Origin: Deltaproteobacteria bacterium
GTDB taxonomy: Bacteria; Desulfobacterota; Desulfuromonadia; Geobacterales; Pseudopelobacteraceae
Length of the DNA stretch: 32,958 bases
Assembly (NCBI GenBank): GCA_019162745.1
Contig: JAFLLC010000156.1
Span: 1 to 32,958 of the forward strand
Reading direction: 5' to 3'
The translations under genes and the position numbers were made by a program. How positions within the stretch are numbered: position 1 is the stretch's first letter; each line of letters begins with the position of its first letter. The notes under the pieces are model-generated. The model was not told the origin of the DNA and ran no database searches. It saw only the letters and a list, made by a program, of their open reading frames with translations. Shown one piece after another: positions 24,764 through 32,862 of this stretch.

Positions 24764-25720
24764 ATGGCTGCTCCGTTTTATCTTGAATTTGAAAAGCCGA
24801 TTGTTGAACTGGAAAAGAAGATTGAGGAGCTGAATGCGCTGGCCGGTGGGGGTCTTGACATAGCCGCAGATGTAACTGCTCTTGAGGGTCGCGTTGAAAA
24901 GATGCGGGACGATATTTTTTCCAACCTCTCCAGATGGCAGACCGCACAGGTGGCCCGTCACATCAACCGCCCCTTTACTCAGGACTACATCAATCTCATG
25001 TTCACCGAGTTTGTCGAACTGCACGGTGACCGTAACTACGGCGATGATCACGCTATAGTAGGCGGTCTGGCGCGCTTCGACAACCAACCGGTTATGGTGA
25101 TCGGCCACCAGAAGGGTCGTGACACCAAGGAAAAGGTCTACCGCAATTTCGGCATGCCCAATCCGGAAGGATACCGCAAGGCACTGCGTCTGATGCTGAT
25201 GGCTGAGCAATTCAAGCTGCCGGTCATCACTTTTGTAGACACACCCGGCGCATATCCCGGCATCGGTGCCGAAGAGCGCGGCCAAGCCGAAGCCATTGCC
25301 CATAATTTGCGCGAGATGGCAAGCCTGCGCACTCCTATTATTGTCTGTATCACCGGTGAAGGGGGTTCAGGTGGAGCACTGGCCATCGCTGTCGGCGACC
25401 GGATTCTGATGTTGGAGCATTCGGTCTATGCGGTTATCTCACCGGAAGGGTGCGCGGCAATACTCTGGTCCGACGGCACCAAAGGTGAACAGGCCGCCGA
25501 GGCGCTTAAACCGACGGCAAAAGACATCATCAAACTGGGCGTTATTGATGAGATCATAAAGGAACCGATCGGCGGTGCACACCGCGACCACAAGGCTACC
25601 GCCAGGAACATGAAGGAGGCTATTGCACGCAACTTGACCGAACTGAATAAGCTTTCCGGCGACGAACTCGTGGAAGAGCGTTACAAAAAGTTCAGGGCCA
25701 TGACAAGGCTGGCTGAATAG
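24764..25720 (+). CDS. accA: Acetyl-CoA carboxylase carboxyltransferase alpha subunit
   Basis: AccA with AccD transfers CO2 from carboxybiotin to acetyl-CoA to make malonyl-CoA, the committed step of fatty acid synthesis. The protein has 318 residues, normal for the family. Features are FEKPIVELEKKIEEL (N-terminal coiled coil), HGDRNYGDDHAIVGGLARF, GHQKGRDTKEKVYRNFGMPNPEGYRKALRLM and the oxyanion-hole region GEGGSGGALAIAVGDRI. It follows dnaE by 28 bp and ends at the strong terminator at 25749-25777. This enzyme links functionally to the bioBD genes because its partner AccB needs biotin. Confidence 0.97.
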   Translation: MAAPFYLEFEKPIVELEKKIEELNALAGGGLDIAADVTALEGRVEKMRDDIFSNLSRWQTAQVARHINRPFTQDYINLMFTEFVELHGDRNYGDDHAIVGGLARFDNQPVMVIGHQKGRDTKEKVYRNFGMPNPEGYRKALRLMLMAEQFKLPVITFVDTPGAYPGIGAEERGQAEAIAHNLREMASLRTPIIVCITGEGGSGGALAIAVGDRILMLEHSVYAVISPEGCAAILWSDGTKGEQAAEALKPTAKDIIKLGVIDEIIKEPIGGAHRDHKATARNMKEAIARNLTELNKLSGDELVEERYKKFRAMTRLAE

Positions 25721-25748
25721 AACGCTTTTTATGGAATATATTTACAGC

Positions 25749-25777
25749 TTGGGCGGTTTAACCGCCCAAATTTTTTT
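25749..25777 (+). terminator. Rho-independent terminator after accA
   Basis: TTGGGCGG and CCGCCCAA form the stem around TTTAA, followed by seven T residues. It ends only 11 bp before the rluB ATG, so rluB transcription needs read-through or a promoter inside or before the accA end. Confidence 0.85.
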
Positions 25778-25788
25778 AAGGGACCAAA

Positions 25789-26640
25789 ATGCTAGAACGC
25801 CTGCAAAAAATAATATCCGCCGCCGGAATCACATCACGAAGAGCCTCTGAAGCGCTGATCCTGAATGGTCAGGTTGCTGTCAACGGCGTCGTGATCACCG
25901 AACTGGGCAGCAAGGCCGATCCAGAAAAAGACACTATTTCGGTGGATGGCAAACCTCTGAAGATAAGCGCACAACGCCTCTACATCCTGCTCAACAAGCC
26001 ACCCGGCTATATCACTGCGCTTAAAGACAGTCAGGATCGCCCACTGGTAACTGATCTGCTGAAGGACGTTCCGGATCGGGTCTACCCGGTGGGGCGTCTT
26101 GATTACAACACAGAGGGGCTTCTTTTACTGACCAATGACGGAGAGTGGGCCAATCGCCTGATGCATCCCCGCCATGAAATAGAAAAGGAATATCATGTCC
26201 GGGTCCGTGGTAAGGTTATCGACCAACAACTAAAGCGCATGGCCGACGGCGTAGAACTGGATGACGGCATGACCGCACCGGCGGTTGTGAGTCTGGTGAA
26301 AAGCGGCGAACAAAATGACTGGATTTCGGTTGCAATCCACGAGGGACGCAATCGCCAGGTACGCCGGATGTGCGAGGCTGTCAGCCTTTCTGTTGTACGT
26401 CTCAAGCGGATTCGCTATGGAGCTCTTCAGCTCGGCACGCTCAGGGCTGGACAGTTTCGCTATCTTTCTGACGCTGAGGTGCGCGAATTATCCGGTGAAC
26501 CGGCAAAAGTTTTACCGGCAGGACAGCCGCAGCGCGAAGTACGTCCGAAATCAACCCGCCCCGACAAACCAGAACCACCTAAAAGATCGCACAAACCAGA
26601 AAGATCAGGAGGAAAAAACAGTGGAAGAAGGCAGCAGTAG
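25789..26640 (+). CDS. rluB: 23S rRNA pseudouridine synthase, RluB family
   Basis: This 283-residue RNA-modifying enzyme has an N-terminal S4 RNA-binding domain (ERLQKIISAAGITSRRASEALI ... VAVNGVVI). The RsuA/RluB catalytic core follows, with motif VGRLDYNTEGLLLLTNDG (catalytic D105), then EKEYHVRVRGKV and EGRNRQVRRMCEAV. A basic, proline-rich tail (about 245-283) is typical of the family. It should isomerise a uridine in the 23S rRNA peptidyl-transferase region. RluB is preferred over RluE/RsuA because of the S4 domain and tail. The end overlaps the next gene by 20 bp. Confidence 0.88.
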   Translation: MLERLQKIISAAGITSRRASEALILNGQVAVNGVVITELGSKADPEKDTISVDGKPLKISAQRLYILLNKPPGYITALKDSQDRPLVTDLLKDVPDRVYPVGRLDYNTEGLLLLTNDGEWANRLMHPRHEIEKEYHVRVRGKVIDQQLKRMADGVELDDGMTAPAVVSLVKSGEQNDWISVAIHEGRNRQVRRMCEAVSLSVVRLKRIRYGALQLGTLRAGQFRYLSDAEVRELSGEPAKVLPAGQPQREVRPKSTRPDKPEPPKRSHKPERSGGKNSGRRQQ

Positions 26641-27478
26641 AAGGTCCGGTTTTATCGAACGCATCAGCCGTTTTGTAACCGGACGCAAAAGAACAACAGA
26701 ACAGGAAATAAACGATTTTATCGAAGCATCAGAAGAAGAAGGCCTGGTTAACGAGGAAGAGTGTGAGATGATCCGCTCTATTTTTTCTCTCGGCACAACT
26801 ATCGTGCGGGAAGTCATGGTAACCCGTACTGAAATGGCCTGCGTCACCGTCGATGCCACCGTGCGGGAACTGCTGGAAACAATCATCGCCTGCGGCCACT
26901 CCCGCATACCAGTTTACGAGGATTCGATCGACAATATCATCGGTCTGCTGTATGCCAAAGATCTACTCAAACAGTGGGGCACCGATCAAAACAGCCTCTC
27001 TGTTCGAGAAATCATGCGCCCACCCTACTTTATCCCCGAATCCAAAAATCTGGAGCAACTGCTGCAGGAGTTTAAACGGAAACGAATTCACCTGGCAATT
27101 GTCATTGATGAATATGGCGGCACATCCGGTTTGATAACTATTGAAGATCTGCTGGAACAGATTGTGGGGGACATCCAGGACGAGTACGACCGCGAGGAGT
27201 CCCTTCTGGCAGTTAATCCGGACGGCAGCATAACCGCCGACGGGCGTCTCCCTGTCGAAGAGCTTGAAGAACATTTTGATATCCAGATAGAGCGCGACAA
27301 CTTTGATTCATTAGGAGGTCTCGTCTTCCACCTGACCGGAAAAATTCCGGCGGTCGGAGACACTATCGAGGGGAGCGGACTACGCCTGAAAATACTTGAT
27401 GCGGATCTGCGTCGGGTTAAAAAGGTCGGCATCAGCCTGCGAAGCAGTGTTCCGGCAGAAGACCAGGGGCGTGGGTGA
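26621..27478 (+). CDS. CorC/HlyC-like CBS-domain protein
   Basis: This protein of about 285 residues matches the soluble CorC/YbeX branch. It starts EEGSSRRSGFIERISRFVTGRKRTTEQEINDFIEASEEEGLVNEEECEMIRSIF, followed by two CBS domains (REVMVTRTEMACVTVDATVRELLE ... VREIMRPPYFIPESKNLEQLLQEFKRKRIHLAIVIDEYGGTSGLITIEDLLEQIVGDI). A C-terminal transporter-associated domain ends it. The start is GTG at 26621, eight bases after AGGAGG (26607-26612). The open frame runs back to 26315 inside rluB, but that part is only the shadow of rluB. Context matches the corC-lnt pair known from E. coli. A role in divalent cation or membrane homeostasis is from family knowledge. Confidence 0.85.
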   Translation: MEEGSSRRSGFIERISRFVTGRKRTTEQEINDFIEASEEEGLVNEEECEMIRSIFSLGTTIVREVMVTRTEMACVTVDATVRELLETIIACGHSRIPVYEDSIDNIIGLLYAKDLLKQWGTDQNSLSVREIMRPPYFIPESKNLEQLLQEFKRKRIHLAIVIDEYGGTSGLITIEDLLEQIVGDIQDEYDREESLLAVNPDGSITADGRLPVEELEEHFDIQIERDNFDSLGGLVFHLTGKIPAVGDTIEGSGLRLKILDADLRRVKKVGISLRSSVPAEDQGRG

Positions 27479-29064
27479 ACGCTCTGATGTACTTTTCAAG
27501 GTTCAAACAGCTGCTTGACCGCCGGGGGGTGCTGGCAATCGCCAGCGGTGTCCTGATCGCTCTCTCCTTTCCGAATCCCGGTTTCTCTTTCCTGGCCTGG
27601 ATCGCACTGATCCCGTTGCTGATCGCCCTGGAAGAGAGCTCACCCCGTGAGGCCTTCCGCATCGGCCTGACCTGCGGCATTACCGCATACGCCGCGATCC
27701 TCTACTGGCTCAACATAGTTTTTACCCAGTACGGTCATCTCCCCTGGTCCGTCAGCATTCCTGTCTATCTGCTGCTGGTTATCTGGTTGGCACTCTTCTA
27801 CGGTTTGAGCACCTTCATCGCCAGGAAGGGGGAACTGGTCGGCATCAAAACCGCCATTACCCTGCCAATCGCCTGGGTCGCATTTGATTTTATCCGCTCA
27901 TTTCTTTTTTCCGGCTTTGCATGGGGCATGCTGGGCCACTCCCAGTTCCGCACCTTACCGCTGATACAGATTGCCGATCTGGCTGGTGTCTACGGCATCA
28001 CCCTGCTGATAGTTCTGGCTAATATCGTCCTGCATCGTGCCCTGCGCGCGGTATCCGGCGCCGGGGTTCCCTATCCGGTGAAAAGCGCGGTAATACTGCT
28101 GCTGCTGCTGATCAGTACGCTCTTTTACGGATTCAGCCGTTTGAACGAACCGCTTGACTCCCGGTCAAAGCCGCTGCGGGTGGCGTTGATTCAGGGCAAT
28201 ATCCCGCAAGATGTCAAGTGGAGTCCCGAATTTCGCCAGCGGACAGTTGATATTTATGACCGCCTGTCCCGCGAGGCCGCCAGGGGTGGCGTTGATCTTA
28301 TCGTGTGGCCGGAGAGCGCCGTGCCGTTCTTTTTTCAGGATGAACCGCTGCAGGCGGAACGGATCAGAGGATTGGCCAAAGATCTTAATACCTGGCTGCT
28401 GTTCGGAAGCCCTGCGCACGAACTGCGCAGCGGCAGGAGCACTTTTCTTAACAGCGCCTTCCTGCTGTCACCAACCGGCGAAACGGTCGGCAGGGCCGAC
28501 AAACTGCATCTTGTTCCCCTGGGTGAATACATACCGCTCGGAAAATACCTGACCTTCATCAATAAACTGGTGGTCGGCATCGGCGATTTTTCACCCGGCG
28601 AGCGGGCCGTTATTCTGGATGCCGGTGGAACAAAACTGGGGGTGCAGGTGTGTTACGAGGTCATCTTCCCCGAACTGGCCCGCCGCTACGTCAATGCCGG
28701 TGCCCGCGTCCTCGTGGCAATCACCAACGATGCCTGGTTCGGTCGTTCATCAGCCCCTTATCAGCACCTTGCCATCTCGACCTTCCGGGCAATCGAGACA
28801 CGTACACCGCTGATCCGTGCCGCAAACACCGGCGTAACAGCAATTGTTGACCAGAACGGCCACATCCGCACCATGACCCCCCTTTTTGTAGAAGCATATC
28901 GCACCGGCGAAGTTCAACCGGGGAGCGGCAGATCGCTCTACCTCATTATCGGAGACGCCCCGGCCTGGCTCTCTGTGCTGCTGACAGCCGGAGTGGTAAT
29001 ATTAGTGTGGGTTAAACTAAAAAAGGAGCAACAGCCATGTACCGCGAAGAAACAGCAAAATTGA
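27475..29064 (+). CDS. lnt: Apolipoprotein N-acyltransferase
   Basis: Lnt adds the third acyl chain to the N-terminal cysteine of lipoproteins on the periplasmic face of the inner membrane. This 529-residue protein has six or more N-terminal membrane segments and a nitrilase-fold domain from about 220 to 490. The catalytic triad is visible: E280 in VWPESAVPFF, K343 in DKLHLVPLGEY and C393 in GVQVCYEVIFPELARR. One membrane segment closes the C-terminus (WLSVLLTAGVVILVWVKL). It starts at GTG overlapping the CorC-like stop (GTGA) and overlaps prfB by 28 bp. Confidence 0.95.
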   Translation: MNALMYFSRFKQLLDRRGVLAIASGVLIALSFPNPGFSFLAWIALIPLLIALEESSPREAFRIGLTCGITAYAAILYWLNIVFTQYGHLPWSVSIPVYLLLVIWLALFYGLSTFIARKGELVGIKTAITLPIAWVAFDFIRSFLFSGFAWGMLGHSQFRTLPLIQIADLAGVYGITLLIVLANIVLHRALRAVSGAGVPYPVKSAVILLLLLISTLFYGFSRLNEPLDSRSKPLRVALIQGNIPQDVKWSPEFRQRTVDIYDRLSREAARGGVDLIVWPESAVPFFFQDEPLQAERIRGLAKDLNTWLLFGSPAHELRSGRSTFLNSAFLLSPTGETVGRADKLHLVPLGEYIPLGKYLTFINKLVVGIGDFSPGERAVILDAGGTKLGVQVCYEVIFPELARRYVNAGARVLVAITNDAWFGRSSAPYQHLAISTFRAIETRTPLIRAANTGVTAIVDQNGHIRTMTPLFVEAYRTGEVQPGSGRSLYLIIGDAPAWLSVLLTAGVVILVWVKLKKEQQPCTAKKQQN

Positions 29065-30156
29065 AGGATTGTGAAGAACGGATTGCCAAGCTTCGGGGGG
29101 CACTTTGACGTAGAGGCCAAGCGTGAATCGATCATGGAAATCGAATCGATAATGGCTGTTCCCGGGTTCTGGGACGACGTCAAAAAATCCCAGGAAATTA
29201 TTAAAAAACGGACGACGCTGGAAAAAATTGTCCAGATGTGGGACAGCCTCAATCACCAGACGGAAGATATCCGCCTGATGATTGAACTTGGAGAAGAGGC
29301 TCAGGATATCGAGACTCTGGCGGAGGTTGGTGAAATGACCGACCGCCTGATTCGGGAGGTCGAGGCTGCCGAGTTTCAACGTATGCTCTCCGGCCCCCAT
29401 GATCGCAATTCCTGCTTTATCACCATAAATCCGGGAGCAGGCGGCACCGAGTCCCAGGACTGGGCCGAAATGATCCTGCGCATGTACCTCCGCTACTGCG
29501 AGAAGAAGGGGTGGAAAACGGTCATCACCGAATATCAGGCCGGTGATGAAGCCGGGCTCAAATCTGTGACCTTCAACGTCAGCGGTGAGTACGCCTATGG
29601 CTACCTCCGGGCAGAAGCCGGCATACATCGTCTGGTACGAATATCACCCTTCGACAGCGCCGCCCGCCGCCACACCTCTTTTGCCTCGATGTACGCCTTC
29701 CCTGAAATTGAAGAAGATGATATCGATATCAAAATCAGCGACAGCGATCTGAAAATTGACACCTTCCGCTCCGGTGGCGCCGGTGGCCAGCACGTCAATA
29801 CGACCGACTCAGCCGTGCGTATCACCCATCTCCCATCAGGAATCATTGTTGCCTGTCAGGCCGAACGGAGCCAGATATCAAACCGGGCTACCGCCATGAA
29901 GGTACTGCGTGCCAAACTGTACGAGCGTGAAGTCGAGGAGCGCAAGGACAAAGCCTCCGAAATCGCCGCCGAAAAGAAGGAGATCGGCTGGGGAAGCCAG
30001 ATCCGCTCATATGTGCTGCACCCGTACAAGATGGTCAAGGATCTGCGCACCGGTGTCGAATCCGGCAACCCGGACGCCGTCCTGGATGGCAATCTGGATG
30101 ATTTTGTGATGGCTTATTTGATGGGAGTCCGGCGGAATGTCGGGGATGTCGAGTAA
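29037..30156 (+). CDS. prfB: Peptide chain release factor 2, programmed +1 frameshift
   Basis: RF2 recognises UGA and UAA and releases the nascent chain. The first frame starts at ATG 29037 (AGGAG eight bases upstream) and encodes MYREETAKLKDCEERIAKLRGAL up to an in-frame TGA at 29106-29108. Skipping T29106 continues as DVEAKRESIMEIESIMAVPGFWDD to 30156, giving about 372 residues. The tripeptide that discriminates stop codons is SPF (in RISPFDSAARRHTSF) and the catalytic GGQ is in GGAGGQHVNTTDSAVR. Reading only the second frame from 29071 gives a false, shortened start. The start lies inside the end of lnt (28-bp overlap), so the genes are coupled. Confidence 0.95.
29094..29109 (+). other. 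RF2 autoregulatory frameshift site
   Basis: CGGGGGGCACTTTGAC holds an internal Shine-Dalgarno-like GGGGGG three bases before CTT TGA C, the conserved slip site of bacterial prfB. When RF2 is scarce the ribosome slips +1 on CTT and reads GAC. This is negative feedback on RF2 level. Confidence 0.92.
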
Positions 30157-30168
30157 ATAAGGACTTAT

Positions 30169-30204
30169 CCGGCTGGTCAGACTTTTCTGACCAGCCGGTT
30201 TTTT
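30169..30204 (+). terminator. Rho-independent terminator after prfB
   Basis: CCGGCTGGTCAGA and TCTGACCAGCCGG form a perfect 13-base-pair stem around CTTT, followed by six T residues. It closes the rluB-corC-lnt-prfB run and stands five bases from the convergent hydrolase stop. Confidence 0.92.
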
Positions 30205-30208
30205 AAAG

Positions 30209-30985
30209 TTATTTGAAAATTTCGGCAAAAAACACCTTCATTGCTTCCCACGAGCGCCTGTCCGCTTTCTCGTTATAGGCGGCACCTTTGCTGTTGTCAC
30301 TGCCGGCTGCTTTGTTGGTAAAGCTATGAACGGCATTTCCGTAGCTGACAAACTGCCAGTCAATCCCCCCTTTCCTCATCTCATCCTGAAAAGCGCCCAC
30401 CTCTTCGGCTTTTACAAAGGGGTCATCAGCGCCATGCAGCGCCAGCACTTTGGCTTTGATGTTTTTGGCATCCTGGGGTGCAGGAGTTGACAGCCCACCA
30501 TGGAAACTGACGACACCCCGCATATCCGCAGCATCACGAGCCAACTCCAGTACGGCTGTACCGCCGAAACAGTACCCGATGGCAGCAATGCGTTGCGGAT
30601 CAACAAATTTCTGCTTTTTCAGCTCCTCCATACCTGCTCTGGCTCTTGCCCGAAGAAGATGGCGATCATTCTTGTAGATGCCGGCTGTTTTGGCCGCCTC
30701 GGACGGGGCAGCAGGTCGGATTCCTTTGCCGTAAATATCAGCAGCAAAGGCGACGTAGCCAAGTCTGGCAAGCATTTCAGCCCGCTGTTTCATATGGTCA
30801 TTTATGCCGTTCCACTCATGCACGATCAAGACGCCGGGACGTTTTGCGGTTTTTGAGTCATCCCAGGCCAGATACCCCTCAAGTGTCGTATCACCCTGTT
30901 TGTACTCGATAATTTTTGTTTTTACTGAAGCTTCCGCATTAACGGAAAAGAACAGCACTGCCAGGATTACCAGTAGCTTTTTCAT
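30209..30985 (-). CDS. Secreted dienelactone hydrolase family protein
   Basis: This 258-residue alpha/beta hydrolase has a signal peptide (about 1-19, VNAEA), so it acts in the periplasm. The nucleophile is a cysteine, C139 in GYCFGGTAVLELA. An acid is in HGADDPF (D187 or D188) and the base is H220 in NAVHSF, the Cys-Asp-His triad of dienelactone hydrolases. The N-terminal PGVLIVHEWNG is typical of the family. The real substrate is unknown; the family hydrolyses lactones and esters. GGGAGG lies seven bases before the ATG. The gene is a single unit convergent with prfB. Confidence 0.88.
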   Translation of the reverse strand: MKKLLVILAVLFFSVNAEASVKTKIIEYKQGDTTLEGYLAWDDSKTAKRPGVLIVHEWNGINDHMKQRAEMLARLGYVAFAADIYGKGIRPAAPSEAAKTAGIYKNDRHLLRARARAGMEELKKQKFVDPQRIAAIGYCFGGTAVLELARDAADMRGVVSFHGGLSTPAPQDAKNIKAKVLALHGADDPFVKAEEVGAFQDEMRKGGIDWQFVSYGNAVHSFTNKAAGSDNSKGAAYNEKADRRSWEAMKVFFAEIFK

Positions 30986-31020
30986 GACAGACCTCCCTGA
31001 ATATGCAGCTTGTTTGGTAA

Positions 31021-31049
31021 CTTATCCTTGCCGACGTCCAGACTCACAA
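31021..31049 (-). promoter_or_regulatory. Possible promoter of the dienelactone hydrolase gene
   Basis: On the minus strand TTGTGA (31049-31044) and GATAAG (31026-31021) are separated by 17 bases and lie about 36 bp upstream of the start. The match is moderate. Confidence 0.3.
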
Positions 31050-31098
31050 TTGGTGAAATTATAAACTGTTTTGAGTGCATGGGTAAACATTTTTCTGG

Positions 31099-32040
31099 CT
31101 ATGCATCAAGCATTTCTCTAACCTTTCTGGCAAGTTCCAATGGTATAACCGGTTTTCTAAGCATCTCATACTTCTCTTCCAGATCACCCTTCTTCCGGAG
31201 CATATCTGCTGTATAGCCCAATCCCATATGCCGAAATGACCTGATTTTAAAGCGAGTTCAAGTCGTTGTGACGTTTTGTCAAGAGATTGCTGCTTGGCGT
31301 CAATATGTCTGATGAAAAAGAAAATAATCAGATAAATAAGAGCAAGACCGGTGATAGTTATGCCTGCAAGTATGATAAACAAATTGAACGATTCAATTAA
31401 TACCGGAGCCAATGGAACTCGAATCGATATGAGGGCCCGATAGCGCCCTTCCTTTTCAAAAAACCCGGCTTTATTTCCATAGAGACGGACAAGGTCTTTG
31501 GGCGCATTGGCAGGATCACCATGGCACTTGAGGCAATTGGAGCTGCTTTGCTGGGTAGGAACCGCAATATAGAGCCATTTACCGTCAGGACGGTTAATCA
31601 GCTGATTATATTCTCTCAGCCCCTCCTTATTTATACGGCGGAGCAAATCAAGCTCTACGGAATCGGCTTGGCTTATCGGGTTTCGGGGATTATCTGAAGC
31701 CAATTTAAAGTATATTTCAGGCAAACCGTTTTTTTGTCTTTCCTCGTTATGCAGGGAGGTGATCGTGCGGGCAATGTACGTTGAGGAAAAGAGCGCAGGA
31801 GAAAAATATTCGGGATTAAGCATCCCGTTTGTTTGCAGACGGTAAAGTTCCGGGCGCTGAATTTTTGTTATGTATGTTTGTACCGCCCGGTGTGCATATA
31901 AAATGTATTTGCACTGTTTTTGGGCCTCATGGACTGCATATTTTTCAGTTTTAACATAAAATAGTGAGCTTAACCCTATTGCCAACCCCAGAAAAACAAA
32001 TAAAAGCAATACAAAGTATTGTGCGATTTTTCTAAGTCAT
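31099..32040 (-). pseudogene. Heme-c sensor/hybrid kinase remnant fused to a receiver tail
   Basis: The 5' part encodes a membrane anchor (LLLFVFLGLAIGLSSLFYV) and a DUF3365/Tll0287-like sensor domain with a c-heme motif CLKCH. A second membrane segment follows (LFIILAGITITGLALIYLIIFFFI), then the beginning of a PAS domain (RLELALKSGHFGIWDW). At about 31218 the frame changes into GYTADMLRKKGDLEEKYEMLRKPVIPLELARKVREMLDA, ending at TAG 31101-31099. That is the last 39 residues of a hybrid-kinase receiver domain. The rest of PAS, the whole kinase core and most of the receiver are missing. At the 5' end the best start (ATG 32040 with GGAG) is one base out of frame with LRKIAQYFVLLL. The open frame from TTG 32009 to 31059 is therefore not a genuine protein end. 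Confidence 0.8.
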
Positions 32041-32062
32041 TTTTACTCCATAAAGAAGTTGG

Positions 32063-32381
32063 CTATTCGCCTTCCAAGCGACAGAGTTCATCAATCAGTT
32101 CACGGGAAAGCCATATACCGGAGTTGCTGAGCTTAGCAAAGGCTTCTCTCAGTGACGGCAACAGTTTGCGTCTTCGAGCCAGCACCAGTATTCCAGCAGA
32201 ACCAATACATTTACATCCCAGTGTATCTGCACATCGACGGGCTTCTTTGTCATCAAGCATCGTTGAGAACCGCCTCTGGCACTGATATTTCATGAAACAG
32301 TGCGGGCAACAAATCTTGAAAACCGCTTTTGAACAAACAAATTAGCGGAGATGCATTTACGACAACCCGATCAATTGACAT
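32063..32381 (-). pseudogene. DUF3368 toxin-like gene with internal deletion
   Basis: ATG 32381 opens MSIDRVVVNASPLICLFKSGFQDLLPALFHEISVPEAVLND, the N-terminus of a DUF3368 (PIN-like) protein, and soon meets TGA at 32255-32253. The next frame gives MLDDKEARRCADTLGCKCIGSAGILVLARRRKLLPSLREAFAKLSNSGIWLSRELIDELCRLEGE, the family C-terminus, ending at 32063. The usual middle of about 50-60 residues is missing, so one deletion plus frameshift has inactivated it. The start overlaps the upstream antitoxin stop by 11 bp, the normal coupled layout. The 76-residue frame from 32293 taken alone would look like a small intact gene but is only the tail. Confidence 0.78.
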
Positions 32382-32628
32382 CGGATAACTCTGCCAAAAC
32401 TTCTTGAGAGCCGTATTGGAACGGTGAAACCCGGAACCGTCCTAAGGCATCCATAAAATCCACTCGTGATAGTCCTGCTATTTCAGCAGCCTTCTCCTGG
32501 GATATTGTCGTCATTTCATACCATTTTACGGCGGCGGCAATACGCATCTCACGGCCAAATTCGTCGGGACTTTTATGTAACGCTGAAAAAGCACCATCCG
32601 GTAATTCAAGTCTTAAGGCAACGGACAT
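32371..32628 (-). CDS. UPF0175-family antitoxin
   Basis: This 85-residue protein begins MSVALRLELPDGAFSALHKSPDEFGREMRIAAAVKWYEMTTISQEKAAEIAGLSRVDFMDALGRFRV. That is the UPF0175 pattern, with a helix-turn-helix-like centre (SQEKAAEIAGLSRVDFMDAL). GGGAG lies six bases before ATG 32628; the frame extends eight codons further without need. UPF0175 genes normally precede DUF3368 toxins and are thought to be their antitoxins. Here the antitoxin is intact while the toxin is broken, so it may survive as an orphan regulator. Confidence 0.82.
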   Translation of the reverse strand: MSVALRLELPDGAFSALHKSPDEFGREMRIAAAVKWYEMTTISQEKAAEIAGLSRVDFMDALGRFRVSPFQYGSQEVLAELSDVN

Positions 32629-32725
32629 ATTAATCTCCCTTCCTTTTTCCAATAACTACAACCACTTTATTACCAGAATCATATCTGAATTGCCACAGTA
32701 TATGGAAGCAGGATGTTTATTCTTG

Positions 32726-32752
32726 AGGCATCTTCCCGGAGGTGCCTTTTTT
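32726..32752 (+). terminator. Plus-strand intrinsic terminator without a gene
   Basis: AGGCATCTTC and GGAGGTGCCT form a ten-base-pair stem (two G-T pairs) with a CC loop, followed by six T residues on the plus strand. All nearby genes are on the minus strand, so its transcript is unknown. Confidence 0.55.
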
Positions 32753-32840
32753 GTCTTTTTAATCAGGCTCTTCTGTGGCTCAGGCCGTTTAAGGACACCA
32801 CGAATATCCAGCGGAACCCATACCCTGAACGTAGAAATAA

Positions 32841-32862
32841 TTCTTATTCTTAAAAATAAGAA
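32841..32862. repeat. Short AT-rich inverted repeat
   Basis: TTCTTATT and AATAAGAA are exact reverse complements with a six-base loop. It directly adjoins the longer hairpin that starts at 32863. Confidence 0.4.

Noticed and set aside
26315-26620. N-terminal extension of the CorC-like protein within rluB
   Set aside because: It is the out-of-frame shadow of conserved RluB sequence; AGGAGG before GTG 26621 gives a family-like start.
29071-29106. Start of prfB in the second frame
   Set aside because: The +1 frameshift site and a good ribosome site at ATG 29037 explain the gene fully; the second-frame start would encode unrelated residues (KNGLPSFGGH).
31010-31060. Minus-strand residues SLDVGKDKL recalling the N-terminus of IS110 transposases
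   Set aside because: Only about nine residues match, no further transposase sequence or frame follows, and the region fits a promoter; likely chance.
32063-32293. 76-residue minus-strand frame read as an intact small gene
   Set aside because: Its first residues are out of family frame and the rest is only the C-terminal third of a DUF3368 protein; the N-terminus lies upstream in another frame.
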